The notes beneath the pieces are model-generated. The model made no database searches and had not been told where the DNA came from. It saw only the letters and a program-made list of their open reading frames with translations. From Bacteroidota bacterium (GTDB taxonomy: Bacteria; Bacteroidota; Bacteroidia; Bacteroidales; F082), in contig JADJXJ010000001.1 in the NCBI GenBank assembly GCA_016715945.1, positions 2,170,001 to 2,234,000 on the forward strand: a stretch of 64,000 nt of DNA. The letters run 5' to 3'. The position numbers and the translations under genes are program-made. Positions 17,685 through 25,145 of the stretch are shown here, in pieces (positions within the stretch are counted from its first letter, which is position 1; each line of letters starts with the position of its first letter).

Positions 17685-19061
17685 ATGGAAAAAATCAAAG
17701 CCCGCATCCTGATTGTGGACGACGATAATGATGTGTTGCTTGCCGCCCGGCTGTTTCTGCGGCAGCACATCGAAACCGTGCACACCGAAAAAAATCCGGC
17801 CAACATTCCCGATTTGTTGCGCAGCGAGACCTACGACCTCATTTTGCTCGATATGAACTTCACCCGCGATGCCACCAGCGGACAGGAAGGCTTTTTCTGG
17901 CTCAACAAAATACTCGAGATCGACCCCGCAGCCGCCGTGATTCTCATCACCGGCTATGGCGATATCGAACTGGCCGTGCAGGGCATCAAGGAAGGCGCCA
18001 CCAACTTTTTGCTCAAACCCTGGGAAAACAAAAAACTCCTCGCCACCATCAGTGCCACCCTCGAGGTGCGCAAGTCGAAAGTGGAGTTGCAGGACCTTAA
18101 AGGCCGGCAGAAACTGCTCATTGCCGATCAGGATGCCGCTTACAGCCACATCATCGGCAACAGCCCTGCCATGATGAAGGTGCTGGCCACGGTAAGCAAA
18201 GTGGCACGTACCGATGCCAACGTATTGCTCCTGGGCGAAAACGGCACCGGCAAAGAAGTGATTGCCAGGGCCATACATCGTGCCTCGCCGCGCGCTGGCG
18301 AGGTGTTCATCAGCGTCGACCTGGGAGCCATCACCGAAAGCTTGTTCGAAAGCGAATTGTTCGGCTACCGCAAAGGCGCTTTCACCGATGCCCGCGAAGA
18401 CCGCGCAGGCCGTTTTGAGGCTGCCCACAAAGGCACCATCTTTCTCGACGAGATAGGCAACCTCTCACAAAGCCTGCAATCCAAGCTGCTCACCGTGCTG
18501 CAGAACCGCACAGTGGTTCGCCTGGGCACCAACAAAGAAACCCCCATTGATGTGCGGGTGGTTTGCGCCACCAATATGCCCCTCTACCAGATGGTGAACG
18601 AAGGAAAGTTCAGGCAGGACCTCCTTTATCGCATCAACACGGTCGAGATTCACATCCCGCCCCTGCGCGAACGCATTGAAGATATTGAACCTCTGGCCGA
18701 ACATTTTATTGAAATGTACTGCAAGCGCTACAAGCTGCCACGCAAACGGCTCAATGCCAGCACATTGAAGCGCCTGCAGATGCATCACTGGCCTGGCAAC
18801 ATCCGCGAGCTCCAACATGCCGTGGAACGCGCCGTCATCCTGAGCGAAGGCAACATCCTCGAACCCCACGACTTCTTCCTGGCCGAAAAAACACAGACTT
18901 CAGAACCTGGCATCCCAACCACCACGAATCTGGAAGAAACTGAAAAAATTCTCGTACGCAAGGTCATCGAAAAACATGGTGGCAACATCAGCCGGGCTGC
19001 CCGCGAACTTGGTCTGACCCGCGCCTCGCTCTACCGCAGAATGGAAAAGTATGGTTTTTAA
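17685..19061 (+). CDS. NtrC-family sigma-54 response regulator with GAFTDA loop
   Basis: 458 residues: receiver (D12-D13-D14, phospho-acceptor D56, K111-P112), AAA+ domain (Walker A GENGTGKE at 184-191, Walker B TIFLDEI at 251-257) and a C-terminal Fis helix-turn-helix (NISRAARELGLTRASLYRRM). The sigma-54-contacting loop reads GAFTDA (231-236) instead of GAFTGA. The start of the kinase gene overlaps its end by 11 nt, so the pair is translationally coupled. The sigma-54 promoter in front of the divergent ABC transporter is the obvious target. This arrangement resembles envelope-stress circuits, which is inference. Confidence 0.95.
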   Translation: MEKIKARILIVDDDNDVLLAARLFLRQHIETVHTEKNPANIPDLLRSETYDLILLDMNFTRDATSGQEGFFWLNKILEIDPAAAVILITGYGDIELAVQGIKEGATNFLLKPWENKKLLATISATLEVRKSKVELQDLKGRQKLLIADQDAAYSHIIGNSPAMMKVLATVSKVARTDANVLLLGENGTGKEVIARAIHRASPRAGEVFISVDLGAITESLFESELFGYRKGAFTDAREDRAGRFEAAHKGTIFLDEIGNLSQSLQSKLLTVLQNRTVVRLGTNKETPIDVRVVCATNMPLYQMVNEGKFRQDLLYRINTVEIHIPPLRERIEDIEPLAEHFIEMYCKRYKLPRKRLNASTLKRLQMHHWPGNIRELQHAVERAVILSEGNILEPHDFFLAEKTQTSEPGIPTTTNLEETEKILVRKVIEKHGGNISRAARELGLTRASLYRRMEKYGF

Positions 19062-20406
19062 GCATTTCCGACTGCAGGTTATCCTAAGGGTGTTGCTGCT
19101 CGCAGGCAGCCTGGTGGCCATTGCGGCCGTCTGGAAGCTCGAAGGCTACCTCATCTCCACCCTCCTGCTCGTCATCTTTGCCATACTGCAAACGGCCTCG
19201 CTCATTCTATACGTCGAAAAAACCAACAGCCGGCTGGCGCGTTTCCTGTCGAGCATCCGACATTCCGACTTCTCGGTCAGCTTTGCCGACGATGGCATGG
19301 GCAAAAGCTTCGCCGAACTCAACGACGAATTCAACAAAGTGATCGAAGCATTCAACTCGAACCGGGCCGAGAAAGAAGAACACTTCAACTACCTGCTCAC
19401 CGTGGTGCAGCACATCAGCATCGGCATCATCGTCTTCAGGCGCGACGGAAAGGTGGACGTGTTCAACAATGCCATAAAAAAGATGCTGCGCATCAATCAC
19501 TTACGCAATATAAACGAGCTGGCAAGCGTGAAAACCGATCTGCCTGAATTGCTCATGCAGATGCAGGCCGGCGACAAACTGCTGGTCAAAGTATTCCTGG
19601 AAGATGAGCTGATCCAGCTTTCCATCAATGCCACCGAATTCAGAATGCGCGGCGAAACGTATGTGCTGGTATCGCTACAAAACATCCATCCCGAGCTTGA
19701 AGACAAGGAAATTGAGAGCTGGCAGCGATTGATCCGTGTGCTCACCCACGAAATCATGAACTCCATCACCCCCATCAGCTCGCTCACCGCCACACTCGAA
19801 GAAATGCTTACCGACCCCGAAACGGGCGAAAGCCGTGTGCAACAACTCGACCGCGAAGACCTCGAAAGCATTACCGCTGCCATCAGCACCATCGGCGCGC
19901 GCAGCCGTGGCCTGCTCAACTTCGTGGAGGTGTACCGCAACCTTACCCGCATCCCACGGCCCAACTTCAGGCACTTTCCTGTAAATGAACTATTTGTCCG
20001 CGCCTCCGACCTCCTCCGGCCAAAACTCGAGCAACTCAACATCCGCTGCCATTGGCAGGTCTTTCCCGACGACCTGATGGTACTGGCCGATCCCGATCTG
20101 GTAGATCAGGTGATTATCAACCTGATGCTCAACGCCATAGACGCTGTCAAAAACCGCGAACAACCGCAAATCTCCATTGTGGCCAGCCAAAACGTGAACA
20201 ACCGCATTGTGATCGACATTGCCGACAACGGTGAAGGCATCAAACCCGACCACATGGATAAAATTTTTATGCCCTTCTTCACCAGCAAAAAAGAAGGCTC
20301 AGGCATCGGCCTCAGCCTCTCGCGACAGATTATGCAGATGCATAAAGGCGCCATCTCGGTGAAGTCGAAGCCCGGCGAAGGCACCGTGTTTACGCTCATG
20401 TTCTGA
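19051..20406 (+). CDS. Membrane sensor histidine kinase (partner of the 17685 regulator)
   Basis: 451 residues. Two N-terminal TM helices (about 8-28 and 34-54) with almost no periplasmic loop, then a HAMP-like linker, a PAS-like domain (about 112-215, with IGIIVFRRDGKVDVFNNA), a HisKA dimerisation helix (LTHEIMNSITP, H233) and a HATPase_c domain with N-box NLMLNAIDA, G1 DNGEGI and G2 GSGIGLSLS. The short loop suggests it senses within the membrane or cytoplasm rather than a periplasmic ligand. It phosphorylates the upstream-encoded regulator by context. Confidence 0.93.
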   Translation: MVFKHFRLQVILRVLLLAGSLVAIAAVWKLEGYLISTLLLVIFAILQTASLILYVEKTNSRLARFLSSIRHSDFSVSFADDGMGKSFAELNDEFNKVIEAFNSNRAEKEEHFNYLLTVVQHISIGIIVFRRDGKVDVFNNAIKKMLRINHLRNINELASVKTDLPELLMQMQAGDKLLVKVFLEDELIQLSINATEFRMRGETYVLVSLQNIHPELEDKEIESWQRLIRVLTHEIMNSITPISSLTATLEEMLTDPETGESRVQQLDREDLESITAAISTIGARSRGLLNFVEVYRNLTRIPRPNFRHFPVNELFVRASDLLRPKLEQLNIRCHWQVFPDDLMVLADPDLVDQVIINLMLNAIDAVKNREQPQISIVASQNVNNRIVIDIADNGEGIKPDHMDKIFMPFFTSKKEGSGIGLSLSRQIMQMHKGAISVKSKPGEGTVFTLMF

Positions 20407-20525
20407 GCATTCCGCCCTGATTCACTGCATATCAACCCCCAATAAACCAGCGCATTCAGCTATCTTTGAGCCGCTGTTTGCCTTTCGGTCTGTATCTTTC
20501 TGAAGCGCAGCCCCAAACCTGTCGT

Positions 20526-21191
20526 ATGCCACGAACAAAATGGAAACTCGCACAATACCTCGAATCGCGCTGGTGGCGCTGGTATCTGCACAAGAAAGAC
20601 CCTGAGGCCTACTACCGCTGGAAACTCAACTATTGGGAAAACTTTCTGAAAATACTGGAACCCCATCTTCACCTTTCCCCCCAAGGTAAGTACCTCGATC
20701 TGGGCTGCGGTCCGGCAGGGGTATTCATGGCCTTGCCCGGAAAACCCACTGCTGTGGATCCTCTGCTGGACAAATACAAGCGCCTGTTTCCCACGGCATT
20801 CGAAAAAACACATGGAAAAGTTGAATTTCATGCGGCCAAAGCTGAGGAATATGCTTCCGTAAGCAGGTTCGATGTGGTATTCTGCCTCAACGTAATCAAC
20901 CATGTGGAACATATCGGCCTGGCACTGCACAATATGCGCCGGCTGATCAAAGCTGACGGCCTGCTTGTGATTTCGGTGGACGAACACCGCTGGAGGGTGT
21001 GCCATGCCATCTTCCGCTGGCTTCCCCTCGACGTGCTTCACCCCTATCAGCTTGTTCGTCAGGAGTTTGAAAAACTGCTCCACGACAATGGCTTTGAGGT
21101 GAAGCATGATATCGTGCTCAAAAAAGCGCCCATTTTCCAGTACAGGTTGTGGATAGCAAAACTCAGGCCGGAGAGCGACGGACAACTGTAA
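20526..21191 (+). CDS. Class I SAM-dependent methyltransferase
   Basis: 221 residues with motif I LDLGCGPAGV (about 56-65), an acidic residue after the second strand (AVDP), FDVVFCLNVINHVEH (motif II region) and RLIKADGLLVISV (motif III). The substrate is not evident; the fold is closest to UbiE/Methyltransf_11-type small-molecule enzymes. The ATG at 20526 (MPRTKW) is preferred over an in-frame TTG at 20466. It is 98 nt upstream of aspS on the same strand. Confidence 0.8.
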   Translation: MPRTKWKLAQYLESRWWRWYLHKKDPEAYYRWKLNYWENFLKILEPHLHLSPQGKYLDLGCGPAGVFMALPGKPTAVDPLLDKYKRLFPTAFEKTHGKVEFHAAKAEEYASVSRFDVVFCLNVINHVEHIGLALHNMRRLIKADGLLVISVDEHRWRVCHAIFRWLPLDVLHPYQLVRQEFEKLLHDNGFEVKHDIVLKKAPIFQYRLWIAKLRPESDGQL

Positions 21192-21289
21192 AGTGTCTTC
21201 CACATCGAAATGCCAAAGCTCAGGGCATTACGGCCGGGGCTGGCTCAGCTTTTTGTATCTTCGCGCCCCGAAACAAAATCACAACGACG

Positions 21290-23056
21290 ATGCACTTTCG
21301 TACACACACCTGCGGCGAACTGCGGATCTCCGACACCGGCAAACAAGTGACACTCAGCGGATGGGTGCAGCGCATGCGCGACAAAGGTTCGCTCATCTGG
21401 ATTGACCTGCGCGACCGTTACGGCCTCACGCAAATCATTCTCGAAGAAGGCATTACCGACCAGGAGCTGATGCTGGCTGCCCGCAGCCTGGGCCGCGAAT
21501 TCGTGGTGCGGGTGCAGGGTACGGTGCACGAACGTTCGTCGAAAAACCCCCAACTGCCTACTGGCGACATCGAAGTGCGACCCACCAGCATCGAAGTGCT
21601 CAATGCCAGCAAAACCCCGCCTTTTACCATCGAGGACAAAAGCGACGGAGGCGATGAGCTGCGCATGAAATACCGCTACCTCGACCTGAGACGCAATCCC
21701 TTGCGCCAAAACCTCGAACTGCGCCACCGCCTGGCCTTCGAAACCCGCAGGTATATGGACAGCCAGGGCTTCCTCGAAATCGAAACCCCTTACCTGATCA
21801 AATCCACACCCGAAGGCGCACGAGACTTCGTGGTGCCCTCGCGCATGAATCCGGGCGAGTTTTACGCCCTGCCACAGTCGCCACAAACCTTCAAGCAAAT
21901 CCTCATGGTAGCCGGCTACGACCGCTACTTCCAGATTGTGCGCTGCTTCCGCGACGAAGACCTGCGCGCCGACCGCCAGCCGGAGTTTACACAAATCGAC
22001 TGCGAGATGGCCTTTGTGACACAGGAAGATGTGCTCAACACCTTCGAAGGCCTTACCCGCCACCTCTTCCGCGAAGTCAAAGGCTTCGACCCCGGCCCGT
22101 TCATGCGCATGGACTATGCCACCGCCATGCAACGCTACGGCTCCGATAAACCCGACCTACGCTTCGGCATGCCCTTCGTCGAACTTAACCATCTGGCTAA
22201 AGATCAGGGATTTGCCGTGTTCGACCAGGCCGAACTCGTGGTCGGAATCAATGCCGAAGGTTGTGCCGAATTCAGCCGCAAACAGCTCGACGAGCTCACC
22301 GAGTTCGTGAAAAAACCCCAGATAGGCGCCAAAGGCCTGGTGTATGTGAAATACAACACCGATGGCACCCTCAAATCGTCGGTTGATAAATTCTTCAGCG
22401 AAGCCCAACTGCGCAGCTGGGCCGAAGCCTTCGAAGCCAAACCCGGCGACCTGATGCTTATCCTGTCGGGACAAACACACAAAGTGCGCAAACAACTCAA
22501 CGAGCTGCGCCTCGAAATGGGCAACCGGCTCGGATTGCGCAATCCGGAACAATATAAACCCCTCTGGGTGACCGATTTCCCCTTGCTCGAATGGGACGAG
22601 GAAAGCGGCAGGTTTTTTGCCATGCACCACCCCTTCACCTCGCCAAAACCCGAAGACATCCACCTGCTCGACAGCAACCCGGGGGCCGTCAGAGCCAATG
22701 CCTACGACCTGGTCATCAATGGCGTCGAAATTGGCGGCGGATCCATCCGTATCCACGACCGCAGCCTGCAAAACAAAATGTTCGCCCTGCTCGGCTTCAG
22801 CCCCGAAGAAGCCCTCAGCCAGTTTGGCTTCCTGCTCAATGCCTTCGAATACGGCGCACCACCTCACGGCGGCATCGCCTTCGGATTCGACCGACTGACT
22901 GCATTGATGGCAGGTCACGACTCAATCCGCGACTTCATCGCCTTCCCGAAAAACAATGCCGGACGCGACACCATGATCGACGCGCCCTCGCCCATTGCCC
23001 AACACCAACTCGATGAACTGTTCCTGGAAGTAAAACCCTTCAACAAAGAAGCCTGA
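21290..23056 (+). CDS. aspS: Aspartyl-tRNA synthetase
   Basis: Class II synthetase, 588 residues, bacterial length. It has an N-terminal OB anticodon-binding domain (LSGWVQRMRDKGSLIWIDLRD), motif 2 FRDEDLRADRQPEFTQID, a GAD insertion domain (about 290-410) and motif 3 GIAFGFDRL near the C-terminus. The ATG at 21290 (MHFRTHTCGEL) is the family start; earlier in-frame codons run into the intergenic region. Confidence 0.97.
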   Translation: MHFRTHTCGELRISDTGKQVTLSGWVQRMRDKGSLIWIDLRDRYGLTQIILEEGITDQELMLAARSLGREFVVRVQGTVHERSSKNPQLPTGDIEVRPTSIEVLNASKTPPFTIEDKSDGGDELRMKYRYLDLRRNPLRQNLELRHRLAFETRRYMDSQGFLEIETPYLIKSTPEGARDFVVPSRMNPGEFYALPQSPQTFKQILMVAGYDRYFQIVRCFRDEDLRADRQPEFTQIDCEMAFVTQEDVLNTFEGLTRHLFREVKGFDPGPFMRMDYATAMQRYGSDKPDLRFGMPFVELNHLAKDQGFAVFDQAELVVGINAEGCAEFSRKQLDELTEFVKKPQIGAKGLVYVKYNTDGTLKSSVDKFFSEAQLRSWAEAFEAKPGDLMLILSGQTHKVRKQLNELRLEMGNRLGLRNPEQYKPLWVTDFPLLEWDEESGRFFAMHHPFTSPKPEDIHLLDSNPGAVRANAYDLVINGVEIGGGSIRIHDRSLQNKMFALLGFSPEEALSQFGFLLNAFEYGAPPHGGIAFGFDRLTALMAGHDSIRDFIAFPKNNAGRDTMIDAPSPIAQHQLDELFLEVKPFNKEA

Positions 23057-23079
23057 CTTCCTGGTTTCCTGAGCCTTAC

Positions 23080-23095
23080 CTGATCAGTTGATCAG
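23080..23095. other. Perfect palindrome downstream of aspS
   Basis: CTGATCA-GT-TGATCAG, a 7-bp dyad, extended in part by CC before and TCAGG after. It lacks a T-tract, so it is not a classical terminator; role unknown. Confidence 0.3.
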
Positions 23096-23199
23096 TCAGG
23101 ACCATAAACTGCTGCACTGAAACAACTGCATATGCTTTGCCGTCCGCAATAGCTATGCCTGCCTCAGCACGGTATCATGTGTTAATTTTTTGAAATTAC

Positions 23200-23211
23200 A
23201 TCGCAGGCGAT
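23200..23211. promoter_or_regulatory. Candidate OhrR operator upstream of gpx
   Basis: ATCGC-AG-GCGAT, a perfect 5-bp dyad with 2-nt spacer, lies 48 nt before the gpx ATG in an AT-rich promoter-like stretch. Because the gpx-ohrR pair is coupled, this is the best candidate for the autoregulatory site, but no OhrR consensus is matched. Confidence 0.3.
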
Positions 23212-23259
23212 ATATTTTTAGCTTTCCTTTGTATCGCAAAAGATATAATCTATCACGAC

Positions 23260-23760
23260 ATGAAATCAACAAGTCCATTTTACGGGTTCAAGGCCCAAAG
23301 CATAGACGGAAAAGAAATTCCGATGCAACAGTTTGAAGGAAAGACCATCCTTGTGGTGAACACTGCCAGCAAGTGCGGACTCACCCCCCAGTTCGAAGGT
23401 CTGGAAGCGCTTTACCGCAAATACCGCGACCGTGGCCTGGTCATTCTGGGCTTCCCGTGCAATCAGTTTGCCAACCAGGATCCGGGTTATGAAAAAGAAA
23501 TCGCGGAGTTCTGCCAGCTGAATTATGGCGTTAGCTTTCCGATGTTTGCCAAGGTGGACGTCAACGGCCCCCAGGCCCATCCGGTATTCAAATACCTGAA
23601 AAAAGAACTGCCGGGATTGCTGGGCAGCAAAATAAAGTGGAATTTTACCAAATTCCTGATCGATCCCACAGGGAAGCCGGTGAAGCGCTTTGCTCCCACC
23701 ACCAAACCTGAGCAGATCGAATCGTACCTGTCAAAATATTTACCTACCAATGCCTCATGA
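23260..23760 (+). CDS. Glutathione peroxidase-family thiol peroxidase
   Basis: 166 residues, thioredoxin fold. The peroxidatic cysteine is C39 in NTASKCGLTPQ (Cys, not Sec), followed by FPCNQFANQDPG and KWNFTKFLID, which give the Cys-Gln-Trp-Asn catalytic tetrad. Bacterial enzymes of this kind usually take electrons from thioredoxin and reduce lipid and organic hydroperoxides. Its stop overlaps the start of ohrR (ATGA), so the peroxidase and its likely repressor are made together. Confidence 0.93.
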   Translation: MKSTSPFYGFKAQSIDGKEIPMQQFEGKTILVVNTASKCGLTPQFEGLEALYRKYRDRGLVILGFPCNQFANQDPGYEKEIAEFCQLNYGVSFPMFAKVDVNGPQAHPVFKYLKKELPGLLGSKIKWNFTKFLIDPTGKPVKRFAPTTKPEQIESYLSKYLPTNAS

Positions 23761-24221
23761 GCATGGAATACGAACAACTTAAGCTGAGCAACCAGATCTG
23801 TTTTCCGGTGTATGCAGCTTCGCGGCTCATCATCAGGCAGTACCAGCCCCTGCTGGACGAACTCGGGCTTACCTATCCGCAATATCTGGTGCTGATGGTG
23901 CTTTGGGAACATGGTCCGCAAGCCGTGGGCGACATTAGCAAGCGCCTGATACTGAACACCAATACCCTGACTCCTTTGCTCAAAAGGCTCGAAAAACAAG
24001 GGTTGATCATCCGCCGGCGCGATGGCAGCGATGAACGCCGTGTGCTTGTTTCGCTCAGCCCGGAGGGCGAGCAGCTCAGGCATGCAGCCGCCCGCATCCC
24101 CCAGGCTCTGGTTGGCAGCCTGTCGGAAACCGAACTTGAACCCGAAAAACTCATTGAATTAAAACTTCTGCTGGAAAACCTTATCAGCCAGATAGTGAAG
24201 CACCAGCCTGAGGGGGCATAA
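23757..24221 (+). CDS. ohrR: OhrR/MarR-family organic-hydroperoxide-sensing repressor
   Basis: 154 residues with winged-helix MarR fold. The N-terminal stretch NQICFPVYAASR carries the conserved reactive cysteine (C15) of OhrR, and LTYPQYLVLMVLWEH, LTPLLKRLEKQGLI and DERRVLVSLS match OhrR closely. Oxidation of C15 by organic peroxides releases DNA. It is coupled to a glutathione peroxidase rather than to an ohr gene, so it probably controls that gene and itself. The protein has no second conserved C-terminal cysteine, as in the one-Cys class. Confidence 0.9.
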   Translation: MSMEYEQLKLSNQICFPVYAASRLIIRQYQPLLDELGLTYPQYLVLMVLWEHGPQAVGDISKRLILNTNTLTPLLKRLEKQGLIIRRRDGSDERRVLVSLSPEGEQLRHAAARIPQALVGSLSETELEPEKLIELKLLLENLISQIVKHQPEGA

Positions 24222-24240
24222 ACAGGAGAATCGCCCCACA

Positions 24241-24271
24241 TTGTTTGCAAGGGCCGAAATTTGTAATTTTG
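24241..24271 (+). promoter_or_regulatory. Promoter of tRNA-Thr
   Basis: TTG (24241-24243), 20-nt spacer, TAATTTTG (24264-24271); the tRNA begins 11 nt after the -7 box. Confidence 0.6.
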
Positions 24272-24281
24272 CAGCCCACAG

Positions 24282-24354
24282 GCCTTCTTAGCTCAGTCGG
24301 TAGAGCAGCTCACTCGTAATGAGCAGGTCGCGGGTTCGAGTCCCGTGGAAGGCT
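24282..24354 (+). tRNA. tRNA-Thr (anticodon CGT)
   Basis: 73-nt cloverleaf: acceptor GCCTTCT/GGAAGGC, D-arm GCTC...GAGC, anticodon stem GCTCA/TGAGC with loop CTCGTAA (anticodon CGT), T-loop GTTCGAG, discriminator T. No CCA is encoded. Confidence 0.95.
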
Positions 24355-24360
24355 CAGACA

Positions 24361-24397
24361 AAAAAAAACAGCACCGCTCCGGCAGTGCTGTTTTTTG
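24361..24397. terminator. Shared bidirectional terminator between tRNA-Thr and tRNA-Cys
   Basis: AACAGCAC (24367-24374) pairs with GTGCTGTT (24385-24392) around a 10-nt loop; A8 precedes and T6 follows, so it serves both convergent tRNA genes. Confidence 0.85.
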
Positions 24398-24404
24398 TTT
24401 CTGG

Positions 24405-24475
24405 AGGTCCCGAGCGGATTCGAACCGCTGTAAACGGTTTTGCAGACCGGTGCCTAACCCCTCGGCCACGGGACC
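24405..24475 (-). tRNA. tRNA-Cys (anticodon GCA)
   Basis: 71-nt cloverleaf on the minus strand: acceptor GGTCCCG/CGGGACC, anticodon loop CTGCAAA (GCA), T-loop GTTCGAA, discriminator T. Confidence 0.95.
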
Positions 24476-24486
24476 ATTTGGGTTTG

Positions 24487-24516
24487 CAAAGGTAAGACAT
24501 TTCGGTAAACGGGCAA
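24487..24516 (-). promoter_or_regulatory. Promoter of tRNA-Cys
   Basis: On the minus strand, TTG (24516-24514), 19-nt spacer, TACCTTTG (24494-24487); the tRNA starts 12 nt after it. Confidence 0.55.
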
Positions 24517-24541
24517 CTGATTATTTGCCACATACAGGCAT

Positions 24542-24787
24542 TTAGTCCTGTTTTTCGGGACTGTTGGCAGACGAGCTGCCACTCCTTACATCAGTTTGGC
24601 CAAGCGCATGCACCACAGCCTCGAGACAGGCCGGACAAAGGCAGCCAGCCCAGCGTTCCTGCACATATTCAAGCACCTGCGGCGTGGTTTGCACCTCGAA
24701 ACACCAGCATCGGGCCGATTTGCTGCAGTGAAACTCCTGACCGCACCTCGGGCAAAGGTCAGGCGCCGTTAGTCGTGGCTTTTCCAT
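24542..24787 (-). CDS. Cysteine-rich CWC-family small protein
   Basis: 81 residues, with CPRCGQEFHC, ARCWCFEV and CLCPACLE: the cysteine spacing of the CWC family, a probable zinc-binding protein of unknown role. It overlaps the 3' end of folB by 29 nt, so it is the last gene of the gltX-folB operon. The C-terminal 15 residues are a low-complexity Ser-rich tail. Confidence 0.8.
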   Translation of the reverse strand: MEKPRLTAPDLCPRCGQEFHCSKSARCWCFEVQTTPQVLEYVQERWAGCLCPACLEAVVHALGQTDVRSGSSSANSPEKQD

Positions 24788-25139
24788 AGCTGCTCTCGAT
24801 GGTCAGACTCACAAAATCCATTTTACCACCCAGCGGAGGGTTCATCTTACGCACCTTGACGCGGGCATGACGCACCTGAGGGAAGCTACGGCCCACCGCG
24901 TCGAGTATGCGCCTGCCTACGTGCTCGAGCAGTTTGGAGTTGATCTCCATTTCGCGCTTAACCAACTGATACACTTCAAGGTAGTTTACCGTGTCGTGCA
25001 GGTTGTCCGAAGCTTCAGCATTTGCTGTATCGGTTTCCAGAAACAGATCCACCACAAACCAGGTGCCTATGAGTTGTTCTTCGGAAAAGCAGCCGTGGTA
25101 GGCGTAAAACTCCATGCCTTCGATCGAGATGACTGACAT
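24759..25139 (-). CDS. folB: Dihydroneopterin aldolase
   Basis: Folate synthesis: splits 7,8-dihydroneopterin to 6-hydroxymethyl-dihydropterin and glycolaldehyde. 126 residues with the T-fold motifs FYAYHGCFSEEQLIGTWFVVDL, DTVNYLEVY and LLEHVGRRIL; E75-region glutamate and the late lysine (VRKMNPPLGG) are in place. It begins 6 nt after gltX. Confidence 0.93.
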   Translation of the reverse strand: MSVISIEGMEFYAYHGCFSEEQLIGTWFVVDLFLETDTANAEASDNLHDTVNYLEVYQLVKREMEINSKLLEHVGRRILDAVGRSFPQVRHARVKVRKMNPPLGGKMDFVSLTIESSYGKATTNGA

Positions 25140-25145
25140 AAAACT

